DNA of 21,508 bases. It comes from DASUXY01 sp036377675. GTDB taxonomy: Bacteria > Bacillota > Bacilli > Bacillales > Amphibacillaceae. Every line of letters starts with the position of its first letter. Within the stretch, counting starts at the first letter, position 1. The notes under the pieces are model-generated. The model did not search any database, was not told where the DNA came from, and saw only the letters and a list, made by a program, of their open reading frames with translations. Shown one piece after another: positions 8,026 through 14,797 of the stretch. The translations under genes and the position numbers were made by a program. The stretch lies in NCBI GenBank assembly GCA_036377675.1, contig DASUXY010000044.1, positions 1-21,508 of the forward strand, given 5' to 3'.

Positions 8026-10014
8026 ATGAAACAAATTGAGGAAGGTACGTTATTATGGGAGCCGAACGACGAACGAAAAAAAGCTTCGAACCTTTATGCG
8101 TATATGGAATGGCTCACGCAACACAAAGGCTTGACATTTGAAAGTTATCATTCACTCTGGAAATGGTCTGTAGATGAATTGGAAGCGTTTTGGGAGTCAC
8201 AGTGGGAATACTTTACTATTCAATTCGAACATCCTTATGAAACCGTATTAACGACCCATTCGATGCCTGGAGCTCAATGGTTTCCAGAAGCGACAATTAA
8301 TTATACGGAACATATTTTTAGAAACCGTGATGAAAACAAAACCGCAATCATCCACTCTTCAGAAAACCGTAAACAGCATCGCGTAACGTGGAAAACACTT
8401 TATCGAGATACAGCTGCTCTCCAACGAACATTCATTGATCTAGGAGTTAAAAAAGGCGATCGTGTCGTCGCTTATGTAGCCAATATTTACGAAACAGTTG
8501 TCGCTTTTTTAGCGACGGCTAGTTTAGGCGCTATTTGGTCTAGCGCTTCTCCTGACTTCGGTACGCATAGTGTCATTGATCGCTTTCAGCAAATCGAACC
8601 GAAAGTCATGATCACTGTCGACGGATATACATACGGCGGGAAAAATTTCGACCGAATGAATGTTGTAGAAAACATCCAAGCACATTTACCGACATTAGAA
8701 GCAACGATCGCTATTCCCTATTTGAATGAAAAGGCTACATTTGAAAATTTGAAAAATGTTACACTTTGGCACGATGCAGCGAAAGAATCAAATGAAAATA
8801 ATCTCACATATGAACATGTTCCATTTAACGATCCGTTATGGGTCTTATTTTCATCAGGAACAACCGGAAAACCGAAGCCGATTGTCCAAAGCCAAGGGGG
8901 AATTTTATTAGAACATTTAAAAGCGTTAACTTTTCACACTGACCTCGGTGAAGGTGATCGGTTTTTCTGGTTTACAACGACAGGCTGGATGATGTGGAAT
9001 TTTCTCGTCGGTGGCTTGTTAACAGGAAGTACGATTATTTTATATGACGGAAGTCCTACGTACCCTCATAAAAAAGTGCTTTGGCAACTTGCGGAAGATA
9101 CGAAGATGACCCTTTTCGGAACGAGTGCGAGCTATATTACGGCATGTATGAAAGAAGATTTTTCACCGAAGGAAGAGTACGATTTAAGCCATTTAGAAAA
9201 CATTAGTTCTACGGGATCCCCGCTACCACCGGAGGCCTTCCAATGGTGCTATGAACACGTTAAAGAAGACTTATGGATTGCCTCATCGAGTGGAGGAACG
9301 GATGTTTGTACTGCCTTTATACTCGGTTCACCGATTTTACCCGTCTATGCTGGAGAACTTCAATGTCGAGGACTTGGTGCAGACATTCAAAGTTTCAATA
9401 TAGCTGGGCAAGCGGTCATTGAAGAAATAGGTGAACTCGTCTTGACGAAGCCCTTCCCTTCCATGCCTATTTATTTTTGGAATGATGAGGATGGCAGTCG
9501 TCTCCAAGAAAGTTATTTTGACATGTTCCCTGGTATATGGCGTCACGGGGATTATTTGAAAATTACAAATCGCGAAACGTGTGTCATTTATGGCAGGTCG
9601 GACGCTACGATTAACCGCGGGGGAATTCGCATTGGAACAAGTGAAATTTATCGCGCTGTAGACCAAGTACCAACCGTAAGCGATAGTTTAATCGTCGATA
9701 TCCCTGATCAAGAAGGAGAATCCTTCGTACCTCTATTTGTCGTTATGAAAGATGGATATCAACTTACAGACGAAGTCAAACAAACGATTAACAAACAGAT
9801 CCGAACACAATGTTCACCTCGTCACGTACCGACGGGTATTTATGAAGTTTCTGAATTACCAAAGACATTGAATGGGAAAAAATTAGAAGTACCTGTTAAA
9901 AAAATATTAATGGGTCAATCCATAGATGAGGTCGTTAATAAGGGATCGTTAAGCAATGCCAAAACTTTAGATTATTTTGTCCAATTTGCACAGAATTACA
10001 TGAAATCATCCTAA
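8026..10014 (+). CDS. Acetoacetate--CoA ligase (acetoacetyl-CoA synthetase)
   Basis: This 662-aa ANL-superfamily enzyme converts acetoacetate, ATP and CoA into acetoacetyl-CoA, AMP and pyrophosphate in the cytosol, so that ketone bodies can be used as carbon source or precursor. An N-terminal ACAS-type extension (WEPNDERKKASNLYAYMEWL) is followed by the AMP-binding P-loop LFSSGTTGKPKPIVQSQGG (about residues 271-289) and the motif TTGWMMWN. The C-terminal NRGGIRIGTSEIYRAV and the acyl-adenylate lysine region LNGKKLEVPVKK come next. The tail (KGSLSNAKTLDYF) is the acetoacetate-ligase type rather than the acetyl-CoA synthetase type. AGGGGTG precedes the ATG. It is a single gene under a promoter with a cre-like site, divergent from the ger operon. 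Confidence 0.92.
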   Translation: MKQIEEGTLLWEPNDERKKASNLYAYMEWLTQHKGLTFESYHSLWKWSVDELEAFWESQWEYFTIQFEHPYETVLTTHSMPGAQWFPEATINYTEHIFRNRDENKTAIIHSSENRKQHRVTWKTLYRDTAALQRTFIDLGVKKGDRVVAYVANIYETVVAFLATASLGAIWSSASPDFGTHSVIDRFQQIEPKVMITVDGYTYGGKNFDRMNVVENIQAHLPTLEATIAIPYLNEKATFENLKNVTLWHDAAKESNENNLTYEHVPFNDPLWVLFSSGTTGKPKPIVQSQGGILLEHLKALTFHTDLGEGDRFFWFTTTGWMMWNFLVGGLLTGSTIILYDGSPTYPHKKVLWQLAEDTKMTLFGTSASYITACMKEDFSPKEEYDLSHLENISSTGSPLPPEAFQWCYEHVKEDLWIASSSGGTDVCTAFILGSPILPVYAGELQCRGLGADIQSFNIAGQAVIEEIGELVLTKPFPSMPIYFWNDEDGSRLQESYFDMFPGIWRHGDYLKITNRETCVIYGRSDATINRGGIRIGTSEIYRAVDQVPTVSDSLIVDIPDQEGESFVPLFVVMKDGYQLTDEVKQTINKQIRTQCSPRHVPTGIYEVSELPKTLNGKKLEVPVKKILMGQSIDEVVNKGSLSNAKTLDYFVQFAQNYMKSS

Positions 10015-10065
10015 CGAACATAGAGATCCACAGGATTTAACAACCTTTTCAAAATAAAATATACA

Positions 10066-10167
10066 TTGATTCATACAGATGATGAAGATAAAGCTGACGA
10101 AGATGGTTATTCAATAATTGCGATATGGAATGGGGAGCGTAAAAATTATTTTATAAAAAATGATTAA
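10066..10167 (+). pseudogene. C-terminal fragment of an unknown small protein, paralogous to 11758-11952
   Basis: The frame reads LIHTDDEDKADEDGYSIIAI and continues WNGERKNYFIKND to TAA 10165-10167. It is nearly identical to the end of the small gene at 11758-11952 (LIHTDDKEKADEDGFSIITM, WNLET). Upstream the frame is open only to a TAG at 10021-10023 and shows no similarity to the paralogue, so the 5' part is missing. It lies 50 nt after the ligase stop and is followed directly by a strong terminator. I do not recognise the family. It is probably a leftover of a duplicated or deleted gene. Confidence 0.55.
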
Positions 10168-10176
10168 AGATACATT

Positions 10177-10208
10177 AGATACGAGAAATTATTCTCGTAT
10201 CTTTTTTT
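10177..10208 (+). terminator. Strong terminator after the ligase gene and the fragment
   Basis: The 11-bp perfect stem AGATACGAGAA (10177-10187) / TTCTCGTATCT (10192-10202) has a 4-nt loop and is followed by seven T's. Confidence 0.9.
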
Positions 10209-10210
10209 AT

Positions 10211-10394
10211 TTAGTGGTTTTGTCCGATATACTCGAAAACCGAAAGACGATAAAAATTTATTATTTGCTGAGTACGGCTTTCGATGAGTAAACCAAATCG
10301 GACAAAATGGAGATTGATAAGGGTTTAAGGTGGATATTTTTTTGAGCGATTTTTTCAAAAAAATACTACCTGTCCCTTGCTCACTTTCAAACGG
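10211..10394 (+). repeat. Hairpin-rich repeat element, copy A
   Basis: This copy is similar along most of its length to 12884-13027, in the same orientation. It begins with TTAGTGGTTTTGTCCGAT, whose end pairs with ATCGGACAAAA at 10297-10307, forming a long-range stem that encloses extra sequence. It then holds GGGTTTAAGGTGGATATTTT and TTGAGCGATTTTTTC. After CCTGTCC (10369-10375) it ends near TTTCAAACGG. CCTGTCC can also pair with GGACAGG at 10430-10436, which is followed by T's. I see no coding potential. It could be a miniature mobile element, a structured RNA or a decayed IS end. Confidence 0.6.
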
Positions 10395-10441
10395 GCACGA
10401 GAGAACCCCCCTTTTGCTGAGGTGGCAGAGGACAGGTTTTT
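10367..10441 (+). terminator. Long-range hairpin with U-tract, terminator-like
   Basis: ACCTGTCC (10368-10375) and GGACAGGT (10430-10437) are exact inverted repeats separated by 54 nt that can fold further. Seven T's follow the 3' arm. This could end transcripts that run through repeat copy A. Between here and the LysE gene (10442-10545) I see only further A/T-run hairpins. Confidence 0.4.
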
Positions 10442-10545
10442 TTGTTTCCTTTTTCTCGAAAAAAAGAAAGGTCTTAAAGGTTTTTGTCCGACTGGATAGT
10501 GTTTATTGACCAGGTCTCCTTTTACATAAAATGGGTTTTTGGCAT

Positions 10546-11202
10546 TTATATATACTGCTTGAGTTCAGTAATAAATAAATATCCCATATATCCACTAAAT
10601 CCAATCAGTAATATACCTGCTATTATAGATGTCCATTTTATAAAACTTTGGTTAACAAATTTTCGGGTATAACTAACAATTCCCATTAAGATTAAATCAT
10701 GAATTAAGATACCTACCAAAATTCCTGAAGCAACAAATAAAAATTGAAATCCACTTACTTTATTTAAAGCAGCTGTTAAAGCAGTTCCAAATACACCTAT
10801 CCAAAAGACAATATTCGCTGGAGTAATAGCCATTAATACTCCAGTGGTATAAGATTTTATTAACGATTTTCTCCCAGTTTCAATATTGCTGATAGACAAA
10901 GGTTGATTTGCTTCTTTGATACTCTCAATCCCAATGTATAAGAGAAAAAGACAGCCAATGAACCACATAATGATTTCAACAGCAGGCAACATTAAGATTT
11001 CAGAAAATCCAAAGTAAATTATAATAATCATTAATAAATCAATCGTCATTCCACCTATTCCAACGAACCACCCATGGAAAAATCCGTTTCTTAGTCCTTG
11101 TTTGGACATTTCAATTGTCATTGCCCCTGCTGGTAACGCTAAAGAGACTCCTAATATGATATATGTAATAAAAAGTGATAACATTGATAAAACTCCATTC
11201 AT
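10546..11202 (-). CDS. LysE/RhtB-family amino-acid exporter
   Basis: The 218-aa protein has about six membrane segments. The N-terminal LSLFITYIILGVSLALPAGA followed by KQGLRNGFFHGWFVGIGG is characteristic of LysE translocators, which export basic or small neutral amino acids. Substrate unknown. The ATG (11202) lies directly after the TGA (11205-11203) that ends the YqcI/YcgG pseudogene, and there is no Shine-Dalgarno sequence in front of it. It therefore looks like the second gene of a translationally coupled pair whose first gene has decayed, and expression may be low now. The region is visibly more AT-rich than the surrounding core genes, in keeping with acquired DNA. Confidence 0.85.
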   Translation of the reverse strand: MNGVLSMLSLFITYIILGVSLALPAGAMTIEMSKQGLRNGFFHGWFVGIGGMTIDLLMIIIIYFGFSEILMLPAVEIIMWFIGCLFLLYIGIESIKEANQPLSISNIETGRKSLIKSYTTGVLMAITPANIVFWIGVFGTALTAALNKVSGFQFLFVASGILVGILIHDLILMGIVSYTRKFVNQSFIKWTSIIAGILLIGFSGYMGYLFITELKQYI

Positions 11203-11580
11203 TCAATTTTGATTATATATGAATGGACATTTTTCTGTTTCGCTTTTGTTATCATTAGAAATAATATATTGCTTCCATTCATGATGATTGCCATATCCAC
11301 CTAAATCTGGATGTGTAGGCCAACCTTCGATTTTTCAACCTTTTCTCTTATTAATCTAATTGTTTTACTTCCTGCTTTTGAATCATGTGAAATGTCTTTA
11401 AATATTCTTCTAGGTTGAAAAATTAGTATCTAACTTTTTCCTATGTTTCTTGTGATTCTGTTTTTATAAGCGGGCATATTATCAGAGATAAATATAGGTT
11501 CTTGATTGAAAATAAATTCCCATTGAAGATCGTCTGGATTTTTGAGCCAAACTTCTGGCCAATTTAGGTTTAATAGGAAT
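11203..11580 (-). pseudogene. Degenerate YqcI/YcgG-family gene (at least two frameshifts)
   Basis: Three frames on the minus strand join into one protein. About 11580-11430 reads WPEVWLKNPDDLQWEFIFNQ and on to KNRITRNIGKS, then a stop. About 11429-11303 reads LIFQPRRIFKDISHDSKAGS and on to IRLIREKVEK, then a stop. About 11330-11203 reads EGWPTHPDLGGYGNHHEWKQ and ends NKSETEKCPFIYNQN. The order of motifs (IQPRxIF, then HPDLGxYG..EWKQY, then CPF) is the pattern I associate with the YqcI/YcgG family, whose function is unknown. The N-terminal part is not recognisable. It was probably cotranscribed with the LysE gene that follows immediately. Confidence 0.7.
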
Positions 11581-11757
11581 ATAACATTATATTATAAATC
11601 TTACAACAATTCTTCTTTCATGAGTCTGTCAGGCATTTATGGGGGCTCTTCCTCGCCTTTGAATTTTCCTTTAAAACGTTTAGACTCTCTCAAAAAGATG
11701 AAACTGCAAAGTATCCAGTAAAAACACAGACTTTATGATTGATGATGAAGAAAAAAC

Positions 11758-11952
11758 TTGCAACGAGTGACTGATTTAGAAGATGGATTTTATAGAAAAA
11801 GATTAATTTCATATGGTGGTTTGCTGAAAGAAGTAAATAAAGAATTGACTCTTGATAATGCAGAAGATGGCGATTTGATTCATACAGACGATAAAGAAAA
11901 GGCTGATGAAGATGGTTTTTCTATAATTACTATGTGGAACTTAGAAACGTAG
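11758..11952 (+). CDS. Unknown small acidic protein (possibly 5'-truncated)
   Basis: The 64-aa frame starts with TTG at 11758. An in-frame TGA at 11746-11748 closes it upstream, and there is no good ribosome binding site. It may therefore be the remaining 3' part of a longer gene. Residues 9-25 (EDGFYRKRLISYGGLLK) are mixed, and the C-terminal half is very acidic (DLIHTDDKEKADEDGFSI). The C-terminal 22 residues are repeated at 10066-10167. No domain recognised. The upstream stretch 11581-11757 shows only short frames and looks decayed. Confidence 0.4.
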   Translation: MQRVTDLEDGFYRKRLISYGGLLKEVNKELTLDNAEDGDLIHTDDKEKADEDGFSIITMWNLET

Positions 11953-12017
11953 GAATTCGTTTATAAGAGATTCTTTCAACAAACGGGCCATATTGTTAAA
12001 AGAAGGGGGTTTTTACA

Positions 12018-12800
12018 ACGATTAGGGATTCATGGTTTACCATTCAGGAAATTGATAGTATCACATTCGCAATTAGCGAATATGGTCACTGGGAGAAAGT
12101 GCATTCATTTTTATTAACAGGGGAAGAAAAGGCAGTGTTAATTGATACAGGTCTTGGTATTGATAATATAAAGAGAATAACCGATCAACTAACAGACCTC
12201 CCCATTACGGTTATTACTACTCATGTTCACGTAGACCATATTGGAAGCCATGGTGAATTTGAGACGATCTATGTTCATGAGAAGGATTCAGACTGGCTAA
12301 TGAACGGTATTAAGGGATTATCGATAGAACAAATAAGAAAAGATATAGGTCGAGATATTACAATACCCACTCCAGAAACATTTGACCCTGATACATATAC
12401 ACCGTATCAAGGAAAGCCGACGGGACTTGTAGCCGATGGTGATGTAATTAATATGGGAAATAGAAAATTAATTATATATTATACTCCAGGGCATTCACCA
12501 GGTCATATATGCATTTTCGATGATACGTATGGGTATTTGTTTACTGGAGATTTACTTTATGATGAAACTCCTATATATGCTTTTTATCCATCAACCAATC
12601 CAGTTGATTTAGTTAATTCTCTGGAAAGAATATCAGGGATAAGAAATGTTTCAATGGTGTATGGTTCCCATAATACCTTAGGCCTTGAGCCAGAAACTTT
12701 AGAGGAAGTAAAGCTGGCAGTTAAGTTTCTAAGAGAAAAAGGACTTGTTAAATTTGGCACAGGAATTCATAAATTTAATGGTTTCAGCGTTCAATTCTAA
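12018..12800 (+). CDS. Metallo-beta-lactamase-fold hydrolase (start codon apparently ACG)
   Basis: The frame carries the zinc signature HVHVDH (His69, His71, Asp73, His74, numbering from 12018), then PGHSPGHICIF, FTGDLLYD and GSHN. This is the complete metal-ligand set of the MBL superfamily, in a family including glyoxalase-II-like and other thioester or phosphoester hydrolases. Substrate unknown. The first conventional start (GTG 12099) would cut off the first beta strand. The coding pattern continues upstream as IRDSWFTIQEIDSITFAISE to ACG at 12018, which has AAGGGGG 8 nt before it, and an in-frame stop lies just upstream. The native ATG therefore seems mutated to ACG, or translation starts at ACG or GTG. 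About 260 aa. It ends with its own hairpin. Confidence 0.82.
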   Translation, partial: TIRDSWFTIQEIDSITFAISEYGHWEKVHSFLLTGEEKAVLIDTGLGIDNIKRITDQLTDLPITVITTHVHVDHIGSHGEFETIYVHEKDSDWLMNGIKGLSIEQIRKDIGRDITIPTPETFDPDTYTPYQGKPTGLVADGDVINMGNRKLIIYYTPGHSPGHICIFDDTYGYLFTGDLLYDETPIYAFYPSTNPVDLVNSLERISGIRNVSMVYGSHNTLGLEPETLEEVKLAVKFLREKGLVKFGTGIHKFNGFSVQF

Positions 12801-12805
12801 ATTTG

Positions 12806-12831
12806 TTCCACTAACGGGCGCGAGTGTGGAA
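12806..12831 (+). repeat. Short hairpin with AACGGGCGCGAGTG loop
   Basis: TTCCAC (12806-12811) and GTGGAA (12826-12831) enclose TAACGGGCGCGAGT, 5 nt after the hydrolase stop. The core AACGGGCNCGAG recurs in repeat copy A (10389-10400, AACGGGCACGAG), and a degenerate form is in copy B (13023-13036). Confidence 0.45.
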
Positions 12832-12842
12832 GATAGATTTTT

Positions 12843-12872
12843 AAAAAAGGTAGCGATCGCTGCCCTTTTTTT
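12843..12872 (+). terminator. Terminator of the hydrolase gene
   Basis: GGTAGCGATCGCTGCC (12849-12864) is almost self-complementary (one G-T pair). An A-run stands before it and seven T's after it. Confidence 0.8.
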
Positions 12873-12883
12873 GCTCATCTCAT

Positions 12884-13027
12884 TTAGTGTGGTTTTGTCC
12901 GTTGCTGAGTGCGGCTATCGGCACGTATTCAGCAACGGACAAAGTGGAAAGGATCAAGGGTTTAGGGTGGAGATTTTTTGAGCGCTTTTTCCAAAAATAC
13001 GACCCGTTCCTTGCTACTTTCCAAACG
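12884..13027 (+). repeat. Hairpin-rich repeat element, copy B
   Basis: This copy starts TTAGTGTGGTTTTGTCCG. A 15-bp perfect stem TTTGTCCGTTGCTGA (12894-12908) / TCAGCAACGGACAAA (12929-12943) is topped by GTGC/GCAC. It is followed by GGGTTTAGGGTGGAGATTTT and TTGAGCGCTTTTTCCAAAAA, and it ends near TTTCCAAACGG. It aligns with copy A throughout except for about 40 extra bases in the apical part of copy A. TTGCT..CTTTCC can also pair with GGAAAGCAA at 13047-13055. No coding potential seen. The rest of the gap to 13118 shows nothing clear. Confidence 0.6.
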
Positions 13028-13118
13028 GATTTCGAGTGCCCACTGAGGAAAGCAACTGTCTGAAGTGAAAGTCAATATAACTCAATAAAACGAATGAAAT
13101 TTCCTTTTATAAAAAATG

Positions 13119-13156
13119 AAAGGAGTCCAGTTTGATCATCAACTGGACTCCTTTTT
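13119..13156 (-). terminator. Bidirectional terminator downstream of the CBS gene
   Basis: A 14-bp perfect stem runs between 13119-13132 (AAAGGAGTCCAGTT) and 13141-13154, with an 8-nt loop. T-rich sequence follows on both strands. It lies about 45 bp beyond the CBS-gene stop and also faces anything reading through from the hydrolase side. Confidence 0.8.
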
Positions 13157-13200
13157 CTTATTTTGCTGTGTTTTGTCCCCGTTCCTTCGTTTAAAATTAC

Positions 13201-13638
13201 TTATTGCTGTGGTTTAGATGGGTTAGAAATACTTGATAACGCTTGTCCAGCCTTTTCATCATGCTGATAACTCACTGCCAAATCTCCTAGGGAAACAACC
13301 CCTACAATCTGCCCTTGATCCACAACAGGCAAACGGCGAATTTGCTGTTGTGACATCAACTGTGCAGCTTCTTCTACATCCATATCGGGTGAAGCGTGTA
13401 CGACTTGCTGAGCTGTCATCACTTGAGATACAGGCGTTTGTGACGCTTCCCCTTGTGCAGTTGCCCGCAACGTAATATCACGGTCTGTTACAATTCCAAC
13501 CATTTGGCCACTTTGATTTACAACGGGAATGGATCCAATGTTGTACTGACTCATGATAGATGCAGCTTCTTGAATTGACTGAGACTCACTCACCGTATGA
13601 ACATCTGAAGTCATAATATCTCTTGTTTTTCTATTCAT
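13201..13638 (-). CDS. Tandem CBS-domain protein
   Basis: The 145-aa product is built almost wholly of two CBS motifs (about residues 7-62 and 72-128). Each has the hallmark pattern, e.g. IGSIPVVNQSGQMVGIVTDRD and IRRLPVVDQGQIVGVVSLGD. The pair should form one Bateman module that binds adenosyl nucleotides. Stand-alone proteins of this kind are often stress-induced in bacilli, with unclear targets. A polar tail (SSISNPSKPQQ) follows. AGGGTGG lies 7 nt before the ATG, so the start is secure. It is divergent from the peroxiredoxin gene across a 460-bp AT-rich gap. Confidence 0.9.
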   Translation of the reverse strand: MNRKTRDIMTSDVHTVSESQSIQEAASIMSQYNIGSIPVVNQSGQMVGIVTDRDITLRATAQGEASQTPVSQVMTAQQVVHASPDMDVEEAAQLMSQQQIRRLPVVDQGQIVGVVSLGDLAVSYQHDEKAGQALSSISNPSKPQQ

Positions 13639-13680
13639 AATCTAACCACCCTTTCATGATTAGAATGCTTATTTACACAT

Positions 13681-13709
13681 ATTTTATGTATGGAAATATC
13701 ACCCGTCAT
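13681..13709 (-). promoter_or_regulatory. Possible SigA promoter of the CBS gene
   Basis: On the minus strand, ATGACG (13709-13704, four of six matches to TTGACA) and TAAAAT (13686-13681, five of six) are 17 bp apart, about 43 bp upstream of the ATG. A sigma-B promoter was looked for and not convincingly found. Confidence 0.4.
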
Positions 13710-13822
13710 CCATACCATCTATTTATCCTTTTCTAATTGATAATATTATCAATTATTTAATATGAATAATATATCCATAACAATATCCGATAACGATATG
13801 AACATCATCTAATAACTCTATT

Positions 13823-13837
13823 ATATAATAATTATTA
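13823..13837. promoter_or_regulatory. PerR-box-like sequence (weak)
   Basis: ATATAATAATTATTA matches the PerR consensus TTATAATNATTATAA at 12 of 14 defined positions. A PerR site would suit a peroxiredoxin gene. However, it lies about 260 bp from that gene's start, and the region is so AT-rich that a chance match is quite possible. Confidence 0.2.
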
Positions 13838-14068
13838 TTGTTCATAGATATCATTCAAATCGATATCTTTCTTTTTAAATAACATGTATATCATGTGTTA
13901 TATCAACACTATTACGATAAGTTTAAGTGAATAAATGTCATTAAATATTCAAAGTATTCGTTTTCCATTTATGTTTTTATCACTTGTTAATTGTTTGTTA
14001 CAAAATTTATGTCAGCTAATTAGTTGCTAATCAACGGAAATTTAGTTATTGTATAGTTAGAGTTACAT

Positions 14069-14087
14069 TATACTAATTTTAAATTAG
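14069..14087 (+). promoter_or_regulatory. -10 region and 7-1-7 palindrome in front of the peroxiredoxin gene
   Basis: TATACT (14069-14074) is a good -10, but the -35 (TTATTG, 14046-14051) is poor, which suggests an activated or regulated promoter. CTAATTTTAAATTAG (14073-14087) is a perfect 7-1-7 inverted repeat lying between the -10 and the ribosome binding site, where a repressor would block transcription. It does not match the PerR, Fur or Zur consensus. Confidence 0.4.
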
Positions 14088-14098
14088 GAGGATGTAAA

Positions 14099-14758
14099 AT
14101 GCACGAAGAAAAAATGGCACAAGACGTTCGCTCACTCCCACGGATTGGTTCCCCGGCCCCTGATTTTGAAGCAACAACGACCCACGGAACATTGCGCTTA
14201 TCAGATTATAAAGGAAGCTGGGTCATCTTATTTTCGCATCCTGCTGACTTTACACCTGTTTGTACGACTGAGTTTGTTGGCTTCCAAAAAATCTATCCAC
14301 AGTTACGTGAATTAAATACAGAGCTGTTAGGATTAAGTATTGACAGTGTACATTCCCATATTGCGTGGGTTCGAAACATTAAAGAAAATTTTGATGTCGA
14401 CATTGAGTTCCCGGTCATCGCTGATTTAAATAAAGATGTAGCTGAAAAATACGGTATGATTATGCCTGAAGAAAGTTCAACTGAAACATCTCGAGCAGTA
14501 TTTGTCATCGATGACAAACAAATCGTTCGTGCAATCATTTACTACCCTCTTTCCACTGGACGTAATATGGATGAAATGGTTCGCCTCGTTACAGCATTGC
14601 AAGCCACCGATGAGCATAATATCGCCACACCGGCCGACTGGCAAAAAGGCGATAAAGTCATCGTTCCTCCAGCAGTCACTGCTGAACTTGCTGATGAGCG
14701 AATGAAAGATGATGAATATGAATGTGTCGATTGGTACCTCTGTATGAAACAGTTATAA
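14099..14758 (+). CDS. Peroxiredoxin, Prx6 type with C-terminal CxxxxxC
   Basis: This 219-aa thiol peroxidase of the AhpC/TSA superfamily reduces hydrogen peroxide and organic peroxides in the cytosol. The active-site stretch SHPADFTPVCTTEF places the peroxidatic cysteine at Cys55. The length, the long C-terminal domain (PADWQKGDKVIVPP) and the final CVDWYLC (Cys209, Cys215) match the archaeal-type Prx6 group. In that group one of the C-terminal cysteines resolves the sulfenate, so the protein is unlikely to be a strict 1-Cys enzyme. AGGAGG lies 7 nt before the ATG. It is probably cotranscribed with the small winged-helix gene that starts 39 nt after its stop. Confidence 0.92.
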   Translation: MHEEKMAQDVRSLPRIGSPAPDFEATTTHGTLRLSDYKGSWVILFSHPADFTPVCTTEFVGFQKIYPQLRELNTELLGLSIDSVHSHIAWVRNIKENFDVDIEFPVIADLNKDVAEKYGMIMPEESSTETSRAVFVIDDKQIVRAIIYYPLSTGRNMDEMVRLVTALQATDEHNIATPADWQKGDKVIVPPAVTAELADERMKDDEYECVDWYLCMKQL

Positions 14759-14797
14759 GGAGCTGGATGAACGGCATGTGTAGATGACAAAGGACAA

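Larger units (their letters stand above)
13639..14098. other. 460-bp AT-rich divergent intergenic region with palindromes
   Basis: I see no coding sequence on either strand. The region holds a 22-bp perfect palindrome at 13734-13755 (core TTGATAATATTATCAA). The words ATATC or GATAT occur about ten times between 13690 and 13920. A PerR-box-like sequence lies at 13823-13837, and the promoter elements of both flanking genes sit at its two ends. The length is unusual for a bacterium with otherwise short gaps. Confidence 0.6.

Noticed and set aside
9337..9666. 109-codon minus-strand frame inside the ligase gene
   Set aside because: Antisense to conserved ligase motifs, with no ribosome binding site.
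10164..10358. Minus-strand frame over repeat copy A
   Set aside because: It crosses a terminator and hairpins, its composition is that of the repeat, and copy B does not keep the frame open.
12851..12860. GCGATCGC octamer as a HIP1-like or Dam-related signal
   Set aside because: It is simply the centre of a terminator stem and occurs once.
10015..13200. Defence or toxin-antitoxin system in the accessory patch
   Set aside because: The contents are an exporter, a pseudogene, a hydrolase and fragments. None shows toxin, nuclease or defence motifs.
13639..13720. Sigma-B promoter for the CBS gene
   Set aside because: GGGTGA is close to the -10 consensus, but no GTTTAA-like -35 stands at the right distance.
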